Below are positions 43,405 through 55,554 of a DNA stretch of 64,000 bases, piece by piece. The DNA lies in the NCBI RefSeq assembly GCF_902686445.1, contig NC_062216.1, positions 15,645,084 through 15,709,083 of the forward strand. Reading direction: 5' to 3'. Position 1 is the first letter of the stretch, and each line of letters begins with the position of its first letter. The position numbers were made by a program, and so were the translations under genes. Source of the DNA: Sciurus carolinensis (lineage: Eukaryota > Chordata > Mammalia > Rodentia > Sciuridae). Under the pieces are notes generated by a model that was not told the DNA's origin, did not search any database, and saw only the letters and a list, made by a program, of their open reading frames with translations.

Positions 43405-45890
43405 AGATAAAAGAATTCAGAATATATAATAGGCCTATTTACTTCCTGAAAAAGTACTTAAGGATATATTCTAGTTGATTGAGGCATGTGAAGATAAAGA
43501 ACTTAATCATGAGGAGGTTATCCAAGAATGATCCTTATGGTAAGCACCGAGATCAGTTAAGATGCTGTAAAGTCTAGATAATTCTTGTTAACATGGCTGT
43601 AAAGCAGAACGGAAGTAAAAAAGTCATTTCAAAAGTGAAAAAAAGCCCAATGGAGTTTGGCTTTAATACCTTATTTTATTCCTTGAAAAAAAAATAATGG
43701 GGTTAAAGAAGAGGAAAAGCATTAAAAAGACATCCTGACTTTCTCATCTGACAGGGAGAAGGGAAATGATATTTTATTTTTGACATTGATCATTAGAAAA
43801 ATCAAGTTCAAAAATTATTTCTTAAAACTTGAGAGGACCACCAAAAGAGCTTAAAATATATTTTCTACCATCCAACCTATTGGGGTGGGGATAACCAAAG
43901 AAAATAATCCATGACCTTCTTAGTAAATAGAAATTTTTAAAAAGAAAATTATAAAGCAAATAAAATAAGATAAAAATATCAGGAAAAGCGAGGAAGTCCC
44001 ATAGGTAGATATAATAAAACTAAGTGACGACGTGAAGTCTGCATATATAATTCATAACAATAAATGAAAGGGTCAATGATCCCTTTAATATGCAGAGAAT
44101 CTCAGCTTAGGGCAAATAATAAATGGCAACTATAGGCTGTTTGCAAGATATAAATTGAGTACACAGTGATTGACAGGGAAAGATTTAAAATAAATGGCTG
44201 GGAGAAACACATCAGGATAAGATATACAACATGCAGTAGTGACAATATTAATATAACAATAAAGAAATTTGAAGCCCAAAGAGAATTATGTAATATTGAT
44301 GAAACAAAACCAAAGAGATGATTCCAGATAATTGAATATCAAAATATTTAAAGTAAAAGCACTGGAAAACAGAGAAGGAAGAATAACAAAGAGTATGGAA
44401 GGATGACACCACATTTTCCTCAGAACGTGGCAGATGAGGTGGGCAAAAACTGAATGAGGGTGTGGGGGATGTGGATAAGGAATTAATAAGGAATTATTTA
44501 ATAAAAATGGGTCCTAACTTCTAAGCCTATGAACAGATCCACATATTTCAGGTCATGGTTTAAGTTTCTTTTAAATTATTTCCTTTTAAAATGGTGATAA
44601 AAATTCAAAGTAAAGCCAATTAAGTACTAGAAATCTCTATTTATGTAGAACATTATCTACTGACTGACATAAAATAATGAATGGATAACAGTGACAAAGG
44701 CCATTGTAATAGCAAAGGTTTAAAATAAGGCAGAACTGAGGTTTTAGAAACTAAAAACTACTCAGCATAACAATTGAAGAAATAAAGATTACCTATAAAG
44801 TAACAAAAATGAGAACAGTTTACACAGAAGACTACAGGGTGAAGTCAAAGCTGTACAAAAGGGAAAAATTCATAGACTAAATCTTTTTATTTTCAAATGA
44901 AAATAAAATATTTAATCCAAATATTTTAAATGGCAACAAAAAGAAACTAAACATGAAATAAGAAAAGAAAAAACATTCCTAGAGGAGCTATTCTTGATTT
45001 AGAATAGTGACAGGGACATTTAAAAGTCTAATACAAAAAAAATATACCACAGGTATACTAAGTTAGATATTAGAAAGTAAATTATAAAAACTGAAAATAT
45101 AACATGTGGCATGACATAATGATAACATTCTATACTGTTTTTAAATATAGTGATTATAAGGATGATTTTGTAGCAAGATATTAATCACCTGAATTGACTT
45201 AAAAATAGAGAACTAATGTTCTTTGAAAAAATTGTCAGGAAAAAATTGCTGAAGAATTACCTTCCAAAAAAATGCTCTTGACTTAATGCTGGGGTTCGGT
45301 TGATCAAACCTCAAGAAATACATAATTTACAGAGGGAACTGAAACATTTCCAATCATATGAAAACGATATAAAACTTTCCAAATTATTTTATGAAACCAA
45401 CATAACTCTAATAATGAAACAACAGCAAATAATGATTTAATTTGTTTTATGAACTGGAAAGGAAAATCCTTAAATTCAATGCCATCAAATCATACCCCTT
45501 GCTATTAAGAAAAGTATACTATACCATGTGCAGTTAAACATTACCTTAAGAATGCAAGAATAATTTCAAGTTAGGAATTCTATTTATATAATCCACGGAT
45601 GAATGAGGCAGAGAAAATTTCAATCGGTGCACTTAAGACATTTGATAAAACTAAAAACAGTAAAAAATGTATTGGTAAAAAAAATTAATAAAAATTAATA
45701 TAGTAGAATCATTTATCTCAAACTAATAGTTCAATATTACATGTCATAGTGAAATACAGAAGAAATTCCCGCTAGAGTTAGAACAGTCTGAGAACCGTGT
45801 AATACGACTATCACCTAACAAAGTTCTGTATATTCTAACTACATAATGGTAAAGAGTGGATTAAAATGCTCTAGTATAGCTGTGTAATGA
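43405..45890 (+). mobile_element. Very AT-rich decayed L1-like block
   Basis: About 2.5 kb with A-rich plus strand and no long open frame on either strand. The 45600-45850 part follows sense L1 ORF2: 'gaggcagagaaaatttcaat', 'agacatttgataaaacta' and 'tgtcatagtgaaatacagaa' where intact L1s read related words. Earlier parts are consistent with a HAL1 or L1M relic but could include other AT-rich DNA. Confidence 0.5.
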
Positions 45891-45899
45891 AATATCATG

Positions 45900-46080
45900 C
45901 AATCTCAAGCGGGATGATTTTTGTCCCCCAGGGGACATTTGGCAATGTCTGGAGACATTTTTGGTTGTGAAGATGGGGATGGTGGAGTGAGGCAGGGTCA
46001 CTCTTGACACCCGGTCCTGGGAAACCCGGCATGATGCACGGCCCAGGACAGGTCCCCGTCACAGAGACTTCCCTGAGTCG
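45900..46080 (+). mobile_element. MER20 hAT-Charlie element
   Basis: 'tgatttttgtcccccagggg', 'acatttggcaatgtctggag', 'acatttttggttgtgaagat' and a decayed end 'gatgcacggcccaggacag' match MER20. In placental mammals some MER20 copies are reported to act as regulatory elements in uterine cells. No evidence that this copy does. Confidence 0.8.
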
Positions 46081-46104
46081 CCTTAACCTCTCCAACTCAA
46101 CTTG

Positions 46105-46290
46105 TCCACACTGAGCTCTTACTATTTGCCACTTACCACACTACCACACTAAATACTTAATTTGTTTATTTGATCCTTACGAAACCTCTATAAATTAAGT
46201 GCTATGGACTTATGTAATTATTCAAGGTCACACAGATATTAATGAAACAGATGGGATTTGAATCCAGGAAATCTGACTGCCTTTTTTTTT
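46105..46290 (-). repeat. MIR SINE (antisense)
   Basis: 'gagctcttactatttgccac', 'tgatccttacgaaacctcta', 'ttcaaggtcacacagatatt' and 'gatttgaatccaggaaatct' form a clear complement of MIR. Confidence 0.8.
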
Positions 46291-46355
46291 TTCCATTGTG
46301 CTCGTGTGCTGACATTAAGTGACTAAAGTGGGATTCAAAACTATACACAAACATG

Positions 46356-46379
46356 ACACACACATACACACACACACAC
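46356..46379. repeat. (CA)n microsatellite
   Basis: A short CA run with one TA interruption. Confidence 0.9.
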
Positions 46380-46690
46380 CATGACCCATCCCGATTTCAT
46401 AAAATACCATGCATAATTAAATAAAAGTAAATATATCTTGTTTGCTGGTAGTAATCTTCTGTGGTGGAATTTCTAAAGTGTATTTAATGGCCGTGTATTA
46501 TTTTGTTATCAGATAAAACAAAAATCCAATAAGTCATATAAAAAAATCAATGAAACTAATTGTATTTTGGTATTCTCTTATAAAAATTCAAAGTTTGAAT
46601 AGAGGGTCATGCTGCCGCCGCATTGATATGCATTAGAACAAACATCGCCATTCAAGTATATGCACTAGAATCCCCCGAGGGGCAGAAATT
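46380..46690. other. AT-rich unique DNA
   Basis: No repeat or gene recognised. Confidence 0.4.
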
Positions 46691-47035
46691 CTGACTAACA
46701 CGGGTTTAAACGAAGAGAAGCAAATTGGTTCATGTAAGTGAACAATCTGGCGAAAGGGCTTTGTTAGCTTCAGGCAAAGCTTGATCTTGCAGCTTAAAAT
46801 GTATGACCTCAACCTCTTGTTTCTCTTTCTGGCCATTTCTTGACTCTGCTTCCTTCATGCTTGCTCTACTGTGAATAGACTCCCTCCTCTCTTTCCTATC
46901 CAGCCGGGAAGAGCAAGTCTCTTTCCCAGCATTCCTAGCAATTGTCTAGAGGTTCACTCTGACTGGGCCCCCTTAGGTCTCATGGATACACTGATTGGCC
47001 ACCACAGGTCACTGTGATGCACCTCTGGACCGGGG
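46690..47035 (+). mobile_element. Ancient dispersed repeat, family not named
   Basis: 'caaattggttcatgtaagtg', 'gcttcaggcaaagcttgatc', 'gagcaagtctctttcccagc', 'gattggccaccacaggtcac' follow the order of a common old mammalian repeat that I recognise but cannot name with certainty. No coding capacity. Confidence 0.4.
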
Positions 47036-47199
47036 ATAAATTTAACTTTTTGGGGGTCCTTTGGTTCCCCAAAGAGAAAACAGGAGCTGCTGGAAAGTTA
47101 AGAAATTTATATGCATTGGGAAATAGATGGTGGGGATTCAACTAATGTAGATCCGTTACTTTAAGGAGAAAGGGGAAAGGAACTCGCCTGTATTAAATG

Positions 47200-47262
47200 T
47201 CTACTTGAGCACTCTCCTAACACGTGTGATTCAATCCCCAGCTCTAAGAGGAAAAAAAAATC
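47200..47262 (+). repeat. ID-like SINE fragment
   Basis: 'gagcactctcctaacacgtg' and 'gattcaatccccagctctaa' followed by an A-run correspond to the middle and end of an ID element. The start is eroded. Confidence 0.6.
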
Positions 47263-48645
47263 AACTTGTGCATCTTAATCGTTTGAGAGTATATGCAAAA
47301 CTTCCACCGTGTTTGAATACTGGATAACTTAGAGAAGGTTTCGGGTGGAGAAAAGACGAAGGAGAGTCCTTCAAGGACGGATCTGAGTTGGGAAGACAGA
47401 AAGGGGAGGGTGTGCAAGACCAGCGTGGTAAGGTCAGACCACATGAAGGAGAACCGTGTGTGGAACCTGGAAGGGACGCAGCAAGGATCCTTCCTGTGGT
47501 GGGGACAGGGTGTGGCCTGGGAAGAGCTGCTGGATCTGCGACCCTGGTCTCCAGGTGGGAAGAACACTCGGGGGACGCTTCGTAGGCTAGCAGTTAATAT
47601 TTTGTGTTACGAAGCTGCTTTATTCTCACCTTATTTGTACACCTGTAAAATGGGCACAGCAGTAATGGCAGGATCTCTGTGCTGATTAGCTAAGAGGAGT
47701 GTATAGATATGCATGTCACTTTAAGTTAGTAAATGCATGAAGGAAAGCAGTGCTTCAGTGAGCCCAGGAATACACCTGGAAGGTGAGCACAGCGGAGGGC
47801 AGATCGGGTTTTACAGGGAGGGGTGTCAAGGGGTAGGGTCCGTCTTATCCCACGCACTGTCCTGCCTCCTCCTCCAGGGTCTCCCTGTTTGCCCATGACA
47901 GGGCCTGCTCATGTGGTCATCGGTGCGGGGCAGCAAGGAGTACACCGAGGCTCTGGCTTGCTGTGGAGGCCAGTTGGCTTCAGGGAAGGACGGGACAAGA
48001 GAAATGGTGTTCTAAAAGGGGCGGGAGTGGCCAGGGAGGAGATGAAATGACTTCTTGGGTTGAGTCTGCCAGAGACCATAAAAACCCCAATGTATGAAAT
48101 TAGCTTGATTCTGTAAAATAGTTACATCAAGGCGGCTGTCGGGAAATCAATAGCACGCTGTAATTATGTCCATAAACATGCTGAAGAAGCAGCAGAGGTC
48201 AGAGGCAGAGGAAGGGGTGGCAGGAGCCAGGCCCGTGAAGACATGACTCACAAACCTCGTGGGCGCTGCTGCCACCCCAGAGGAGCTGGCTCCCGGCTTC
48301 TGCCACCATTAATCCAGGGAGAAGGAAAGGCAGTTTGGCAAATGGGTATTGAGCACTTACTTCAGGCCAGGCTCTGCGGGCAGTGACCAGCCTAGCTCTG
48401 AGCCTGTCAGACTTTGCATACATGCAGGGTGTCAAGTTCCTGGAATCGGCACAGGGTTGGCAGATGTGGGCATTTTGGGGGAACAAGAAGAGAGACATTT
48501 CAATGCCACTTTGTGCTTGAATTAACAAATACAGCTGATTCTGTTCCTAGGATTCCAGTTCTGATACAAAACCATTTGCACTCAAAAGCCCTTCCTTTAA
48601 AATTCATACTACACTCTTTGGAGAAGGAAGGAAGGAAATTCAGAA
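47262..48645. other. Mostly unique DNA
   Basis: A MIR-like core is at about 47635-47720 (+). 48060-48190 is repeat-free and AT-rich with homeodomain-like words; see findings. Open frames 47244-47567 and 48199-48528 (-) have no family signature. Confidence 0.45.
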
Positions 48646-48649
48646 TTTC

Positions 48650-48810
48650 TGTGCACTTAACAGCTCTGTGCTCTACCTATATCATTTCATCTTCTCAAAA
48701 ATATTATGAGCTGAGAATTTTTATCTCCATTTTGTAGACCAAAAAATTGAGGCTCAGTATGATGAAGTGATATTTGCCACATCATAGTAAGTGGAAATTT
48801 ATGTGTGATT
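48650..48810 (-). repeat. MIR SINE (antisense)
   Basis: 'ctacctatatcatttcatct', 'ttttatctccattttgtaga' and 'attgaggctcagtatgatga' follow the complement of MIR. Confidence 0.7.
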
Positions 48811-49390
48811 CATACCTTACTCTGAATTGCTTTAATTAAATTGTCATAGTGGTGATTAGGCCAATCTTGTGGCTGCTACTGATTTGGCTCAGAAAATTGG
48901 AGTGTTAGAAGTGGAGGTGTCTCTGTGGGGGCTGGGACTATAGAGAGAAATGAGGGTAAATTCCAGCCCGGAAAGCAGGGGAGAAGGGCAGTCAGTTTGA
49001 ATGAGACTTGGGGTGATTTGACTGGACAGGGGCAGGGCCACAGCAGGAGGAAGGAGAGGCTCAGAGGGGAAAACCTAACTGGATGCATTTGGGCTTTACC
49101 CTCTGGCCTGGGCTAGTGGCAAGGGTCTCAAGTCATCCTCATTCATTTCTGCCTCGGACCCCCAGCTTCTGCCTGGTGAGACTTTGCACAGGTGGTGCCT
49201 CACAGTGCATTCTAGATAGGAATTTTTTTTCCCCAGAATTTCCCAGAAAGTATGTGAACTTATCCAAATCTCGAGAACACCCAGCTGAAAAATGGTAAAT
49301 AGTATTAACAGTCTCCTGCACAAAACCAAAACCCTAACCATCAAATAGGAATGCCACTGCTTTGAAAAAATACACAGATGTGAAGTAGAA
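48810..49390. other. Unique non-coding DNA
   Basis: No repeat or gene recognised. Confidence 0.45.
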
Positions 49391-49394
49391 AACA

Positions 49395-49620
49395 AGATAG
49401 AAAGGGAGAGGGGATAGGAATAGGAAAGACAGGGGATGAATCTAACACGACCTTCCTCTGCACATGTATGAATACGCCTCAGTGAGTCTCACCATCACGT
49501 ACGACCGCAAGTCTTGGATCCTAATTAGAATAAGGCATAGTTCATGTTTGTATAAATACATCAAAATATACTCGACTGTTACGTATGACTAAAAAGAACA
49601 ACAACAACAACAACAAAAAA
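49395..49620 (+). mobile_element. Rodent L1 3'-end repeat, copy 2
   Basis: A purine-rich start 'gatagaaagggagaggggat' leads into 'aacacgaccttcctctgcac', 'cgcaagtcttggatcctaat', 'tagaataaggcatagttcat' and 'gactaaaaagaaca' plus an A-rich CAA-repeat tail. It aligns with 15395-15600. A purine-rich tract before the 3' end is usual for L1 3' UTRs, which supports the L1 assignment. Confidence 0.65.
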
Positions 49621-51485
49621 AGCAAGACCAGGAGATGCTGACCTAGGTCAAGTTTAAGGTCTTGGAACCCTAGGTGGGAGCAGGTATCATGGGAATCTTC
49701 ACTCTCCAAGTCTGAGAAGGTGGAATAAGAATATTTTCATTGCCTGGCCTGCTGGGCAATGATGAGACCTCTTTGCAGATAAAATAAATATTAGTAAGCT
49801 TATACACTGGAATACTTAATACACTTCTGTGTGGAGTTCCAGGAGCTTTGGTGGTGACCTGTCATTAAACTGGCAGTCTGGGCCAATGAATCTATGTGGT
49901 GCTGTTGGGAACATTTACTAGGAGATCCGGATGTTATTTTTTCCATTTCTTCCCTCCAAATGTTTATGTCTGGAATATTCGCTATACATTACACTGCAGT
50001 TATTTGCAAATACTTTGACACAGAAATGCAAAGAGAAGACGTGCCTGTGGTGGAGAGACTGCAACATTAAAGGAGAGATTGATTTAAAAACCTGAATTAG
50101 CAAAAGCAAAAACAAACTCAAACACGAAACCAGAATCGTATCGAGCAGAGAAAATGTTTTGGCTGTTAAAAAAGGAAATGAGCTTATATGAAGCCAATTT
50201 AAAGCTGCTTTTGCACACAGTCTTACCAGGCTGACAAGTGCAGGCGCAAAACCAAAGAAACTTTCTGTCTGCAAAGTTTTTCCACAGGCACCAGAAAGAG
50301 AAACTTTTGAATGGGGGCAATTAATGCTTTGTGTGTTTTAAAATTTCATTTTAAGAATGGTAGCTTTTAAATATTAAATATTGTGGTATTATCTTTTAAT
50401 TCTTAAGTAGTTTTAATTTGGCATTTATTTTCTGCTAAGAGTCTCATCTTTTAATGTTCTTGATAATCCAATGTCTGTATCAGGGGGAGATCATTTTTAC
50501 ATATTGAAGTATACAGTCTTTAATTACAATGGATTCTAGATTCTTGAAGTATGTACTTATTGGAGTATGTAATCTGTCATAATATATTGGTTTATAATAA
50601 GATTAAACTGGGCATTTTTAATATGTTTCAACAAAAACTTCTGTGATAACCTTCGGACTGAAAAACCATTCACTATGGGTTATTACAGTCTCTCATTATT
50701 TTAAAACACACAAAGTATTATGAAAACTACAGAATAACTTCTGATTAGGAGGCTCCAGAGAATTATAAGGAATTCTGCTGTTTTGTTCTCAAAACCAGAA
50801 GATTAATATGTCTCTGTCAACAATTAGGAAGCACCACCTGGTGAGGGCCAGGGCATTGACTGTGGCTGATTTGAACTCAAAGCCACCATCACAAATGTGA
50901 CATCAGAAAAGCACACAGGCGGAGGGGGACATGAATAGAAGCAAGGTCTGCAATTTGGTGCTCTTAGCGAAAAGATTTACCATTAAAAAGAATGGCTCTG
51001 ACAGATGCATTCCAGCTGGGTAGGTCCCTTGGTCCAACTTCATCTGGTCTGAGTGCTGAGTCTCCCACAGGTTGTGGTCAAGTGCATCCATTTCCCTTTC
51101 CTTCCCAAGTTCACACCCCACCTGGGCACCTGAGGTCAGTGGGCTGAAGTGATGGGTGGAGGGACACTCTTGGGTCCCCTTCCTCCTGTCACTTTTGCAC
51201 TGCCTTCTCACTAGAACCTCTTTCAACCTCCTTTTGGTCAGTCCAGATCCTTCCTGATGTCTCTGTGTAGCTATCCTTCTTCCTCTTGTTTACGAGTCAA
51301 GATTTCTCCGGAATGAGGGTCTTCAAGGGAGAAGAATGAAGGAACAGAGTGAATTTCTGGGTTTTATGACTTGCTTTATGGGAGAGAGCATCTTGTGTCT
51401 ATGATCTGCTTTGGAGAAGAGGAATTCTGGTTTCTATGACTTGCTTCACAAGGAGAATGAGGGTCCAGAGACAGGAGGCTAGGAC
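49620..51485. other. Unique DNA, possibly conserved
   Basis: No repeat recognised in about 1.8 kb. 50080-50480 is AT-rich without L1 features; see findings. Frames at 49918-50320 (-) and 50903-51226 (-) have no family signature. Confidence 0.45.
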
Positions 51486-51489
51486 AAGA

Positions 51490-51860
51490 TGTATTAGTCA
51501 GCTTTGCATTACTATAACAACATCCCCGAGGCAATGAATTTATAATAAGAAAAGGTTTATTTAGCTCATGGTTCAAAGAAGTTTCAGTTCAAGTTTGGAT
51601 AGCTCCATTCTTTGGGCTTCTGGGCAGGTGGCACTTCATGGCAGGAGCACATGGCAGAACAAATTGCTTATATCATAAACCAGGAGGCCGAGAGACACCA
51701 AGAGATAGGGGTCCCCCAATCCTTTTCAAAGGGCCTCTGATGACCTCAGGACCTCCTAGTGGGCCCCACCTCTCAAAGGTTCTATTTCCTCTCTGCAGTT
51801 CCAAGGACCCATACCTTTATCCCATGGGCCTTTGGGGGGGCACTTATTCAAACCATAGCA
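51490..51860 (-). mobile_element. MaLR-type LTR (antisense)
   Basis: The plus strand reads 'tgtattagtcagctttgcat', 'aggtttatttagctcatggt', 'ggcaggagcacatggcagaa', 'gtgggccccacctctcaaag' and ends 'caaaccatagca'. On the minus strand this is a complete LTR from 'tgctatggtttgaataagtg' to 'gctgactaataca', with an AATAAA signal. No internal region. Confidence 0.8.
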
Positions 51861-54045
51861 GAAAGTCGGGGAGAAGCTTTGCTTCTGCAGTAGCTCCTGA
51901 GGTCTTCCGATTTCCTCCAGCTCAGACTAGTCAGTATGCAAGAACCATTTTTAGGAGGTATCATTTTCTGAGTCCCAGCACCTGTCATACAGAGTTTGGC
52001 ATTGTGTTTATTGTGATTGGTGAGAGACACCATGCAGAAGTGATTGAGATGAGTTACAACCAGATTTTCTTAATCAGATACCAGATAGGATCAATAGTAG
52101 CCAATAAGGCAGCATAGATGATCATAACTCTTAGTGTTACAAAGCTGAACGATCATACAATTATAAAGCTGAGAACAGCTTAACTGTGGTACTACTGGGG
52201 GAGAGGTCACCTCTTCACAGGACCCTTGGAGGAATCAAGACCTCTGTTCTCCATTCTGAGATGGGGCTGTGGGGCCTGTTCAGGAGCCTTTCCCTCTTCT
52301 TCCAGCTCATGGAACTTAGATTTTAGTGTAGTGCTGTGGGGGGCAAGAACACAGATCAGATGAAGCCAACCAGGGTCATTCTGACTTTGTCCAGGACTGA
52401 TTAGGCAGAGCATGTGGCCCCACTGTGGCTAACAAGAACTAAGGGGAGGTCCACTGGGGGTGTCACAAACCATTTCCTTCAGTGGCAAAAATTGGGGCAG
52501 TATCTTTTCCTTCTTCTGCTGGCAGCTATTTGAGAAGACAGCTGGAGTTGCCCTCCGCAGCCATTTTGTAACCAAGAGGGGAACTGCCAGCTTGTTGAGG
52601 ATGCAGATTAGAAGGAAAACCCTTGAGGCCTCGATGACCTCTTTGTGTGACTTTATGGACATCTGAGAACTGCTCCAATCTCAATCCCAGAGATGCTTTT
52701 GCTTGAGAGAGTGTTGAGTATGTCTCCCTCCGTCTCTCTATTGGGTGAAACAGCATCCCAGATACAGTTAGCCCTTGCTTTCTTGCAAGATGAATTTTAT
52801 GGTAAAACGTGTAGAAACATTTTTGAAAAACTAAAATCTCTGCAAGTTGAAGTCCTTCCTCTTTAACACTGACCCCCACATGCACATGATATCATATGGT
52901 ACAGTTTTGTGTCTTGTGACTGGTTCAATAAGAAAAGGATGGGGCTGGGCAGGAGGCCTCACCCAGGTCTCTCAATTCACACCCCTAGCTTCTTGTCCAA
53001 GAAGGAGATGGACTCAGCCCTCACTGGAGACCTGGTAAGGTGGCAACAGGTACTTCATATTGGTTTCCAAGAGACCTGTTTTTAGGTTTACCTCTGCAAA
53101 TAATCATCTGTGAGACCTGGGCTACTTAAGAAACCTTGTGAGCCCAGATGCTGCTCCTGGAAGGTGGGAAGGGCAGCAGGTGTTTCTTACAGGGTCTTTC
53201 TCAGAGTCAGATGAGGGTGCTCATTTTCTAGGACATTGATGGCATGGTGACCTGGAGGATGCTGATGATAATGAGTTTGCTCTGTCTGGCCATCAGTGCG
53301 ACTCTAAAAACAAGAAGAACCAGAGAGAATGGTGGTGGATAGAAGAGGGTGACAGAAGAGTTGGGGAATCTGTGATCCTTGAGGTCCAGGTCAACTGGCT
53401 TTGGGCGAGCGGAGCTTTTAGAGATAGGCAGGCTGCTGCCCTTCACACCAACATGCGGAGTGTCCAACGAGTTTCAGTCCTGATGGATTTTTTTCACATG
53501 ATACACATCCAGTTTGGGGGCTGTCAGGGTTCAACCCTGAGCCTCAGTTTTCCAGAGCTGCCTGTGCCCAGAGCAGCCCAGCCCTGAGCTCTAGCACAGA
53601 GCCTGCTCAGACTGCGTTCTATGTGATCATCTGGATCCGACAATTCTTTCCTTACAAATGAACCTCCTTCCATAAAAATCAATGAGTTTCTCTAAGTACA
53701 TAAATCAAAACTTTGTAAATTGAGTCCTATTGTACCTGCGACAGGGGAGCTGGCTAGTTATGGGAACCCTGTGCTGAGTGGGTGGGAACGAGGGGTTGAG
53801 TCTGGCTGAATGGGGTCCTTCGGGGTAGAGCAAGCTGTCTGCATAAAACGTTTTGCTCCTCTTCTCCTTCCTGGTCTTTTCTTCACCAGCCCTGCATGTT
53901 CCTTACATAGGCACGTTGGTTCCTCTTGAGGCTGGATGTGACCATATTCTGGTCTGATCAACTCCTATTCAAACTTCAAAGCCCATTCCAATTCCCCCCT
54001 CCTTTCCACTGTTCCTTGATTATTCCATGAAAAAAAAAACACACA
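51860..54045. other. Unique non-coding DNA
   Basis: No repeat or gene recognised with confidence. The plus frame 51638-52117 begins inside the antisense LTR and has no family signature. Confidence 0.45.
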
Positions 54046-54048
54046 CAC

Positions 54049-54155
54049 ACAACTTTTTAGTAGTCAATGGACCTTTATTTTATTTATATGCCATGCTAAG
54101 AATCAAACCCAGCACCTCATATATGCCAGGCAAGCACTCTACCACAACCCCAGCC
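54049..54155 (-). repeat. ID SINE with long tail (antisense)
   Basis: Reading the plus strand: 'agtagtcaatggacctttat' (tail), 'aagaatcaaacccagcacct', 'caggcaagcactctaccaca' and 'accccagcccag'. It is an ID body plus the distinct A/T-rich tail also seen as the truncated insert at 8942-9022. Confidence 0.88.
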
Positions 54156-54224
54156 CAGTTAGTCCATTGTTAATGAGTTATTTGCTTTATCTCGATTCCC
54201 CAGATAATTTTAGTATGCCTTTAT

Positions 54225-54410
54225 CATTGCGTTTACCAAATTGCTGGAAGTATTTGTTTCATTGCCTGTCTCCCTCCGTTAGAATATGAGTTTCCTAAGG
54301 GTGAGGACCACATCTTAAATATCTTTGTTATCACCTGCACTGGCACAGTGCCCTGAATACAGAAAAAGTAATCAATAAACATTTGTTGAATTAAATTGAA
54401 TTTGTAAATT
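54225..54410 (+). repeat. L2/MIR-type 3' end
   Basis: 'gttagaatatgagtttccta', 'agggtgaggaccacatctta', 'actggcacagtgccctgaat' and 'caataaacatttgttgaatt' match the conserved L2 3' end. Confidence 0.75.
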
Positions 54411-55210
54411 AGACTTACATAAGGGAAAATACACCTGTATTCAATTTGCAAATGGGTTCTTGGTGATATAAATTATTGTGCCAAAGTACCCCTTGGAAGG
54501 GTCAGGACCCTGGTGGATTTGCAACAGGATTCTGTTTCAAAGAGACCGTATTGTCCATCCCATTCTGCGTTTGCTGCTTAAAGTGGGACAGGCCGACATC
54601 CGCGCCCTGAGCCTGTGATCCACGCCTGGCTTGCATGTGACAGCGAGAGTCAGAGGATGATATTTTTTTTCCTTTTGTTCTTCAGCCTCTGAGTCTCCTC
54701 CCTGAGCCTGTGGCCTTGGTGGACAGGGACATTCAGGGTATGGCCTGAGCTGCGATGATGAGGGAGGTGACGCGAGGCTGCTCTCTCAGGTAGAACACAG
54801 GTCCGGGCTCCCGTCTCTCAGCCCACCTCAGTTCCACCTAGAAGTCACCCATCTGTCATCACCCATTACAGGTGTTTGTAAGGAACTGCGAAACATTGAG
54901 ACCGATGCTTCTTGGCACTAATACTGCTATTAATATTGATATTCCTTGTAATGCCAGCATCATGCTAATAGAGCTTCTTGCAGGCTCCTCAGGCGTGGTC
55001 CTTTCTCCACTTTTATGGTCCCTAGCCTTGCCCTGCAGCTTATTTTTAAGGGTTTTAAGAAGTTATTGATCACATAATAAAAGGGAACAAGAAATCAAGC
55101 CTGGCCTTCGCTCAGCTGAAATATGCGATGGGTAGGGAGGGGACTTTTCTAAGTGCCATAGAATGGCTTTCCTCTGTGACCAGATAGGCACAGTGGAGTT
55201 TTAATCACTT
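54410..55210. other. Unique non-coding DNA
   Basis: No repeat or gene recognised. Confidence 0.45.
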
Positions 55211-55214
55211 ATTT

Positions 55215-55345
55215 ATCCTCGGACATTTATTGAGCACTTACTGTTTGTCAGGTGCTGTGCAAGGTGCTGGGGACCCAGAGATGAAAATCCAGGGTCCTGT
55301 CCTCACATGGTCACAGTTGAGAGGGAGAGAGAAGACCAGGAACTG
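55215..55345 (-). repeat. L2-type 3' end (antisense)
   Basis: 'catttattgagcacttactg', 'tttgtcaggtgctgtgcaag' and 'gtgctggggacccagagatg' are a clear complement of the L2 3' end. Confidence 0.75.
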
Positions 55346-55554
55346 ATTGACAAGACACAAAGGCACACATGGGGAGGCCACCTCACCTGGCTGGATGCAG
55401 AAGGTGAGCTCAGGAGATCTCCTGCCCTTGACAGGATGACCTTGACGTGAAGGGAGTCATGTCCCCAGATGGGTACACGGCAGCTCTCAGAACGTGACTG
55501 TGTGTGAAGAGAGGCCTTTTAAATGGTGGGTAAGTTAAAACAGCCAGTACGCTG

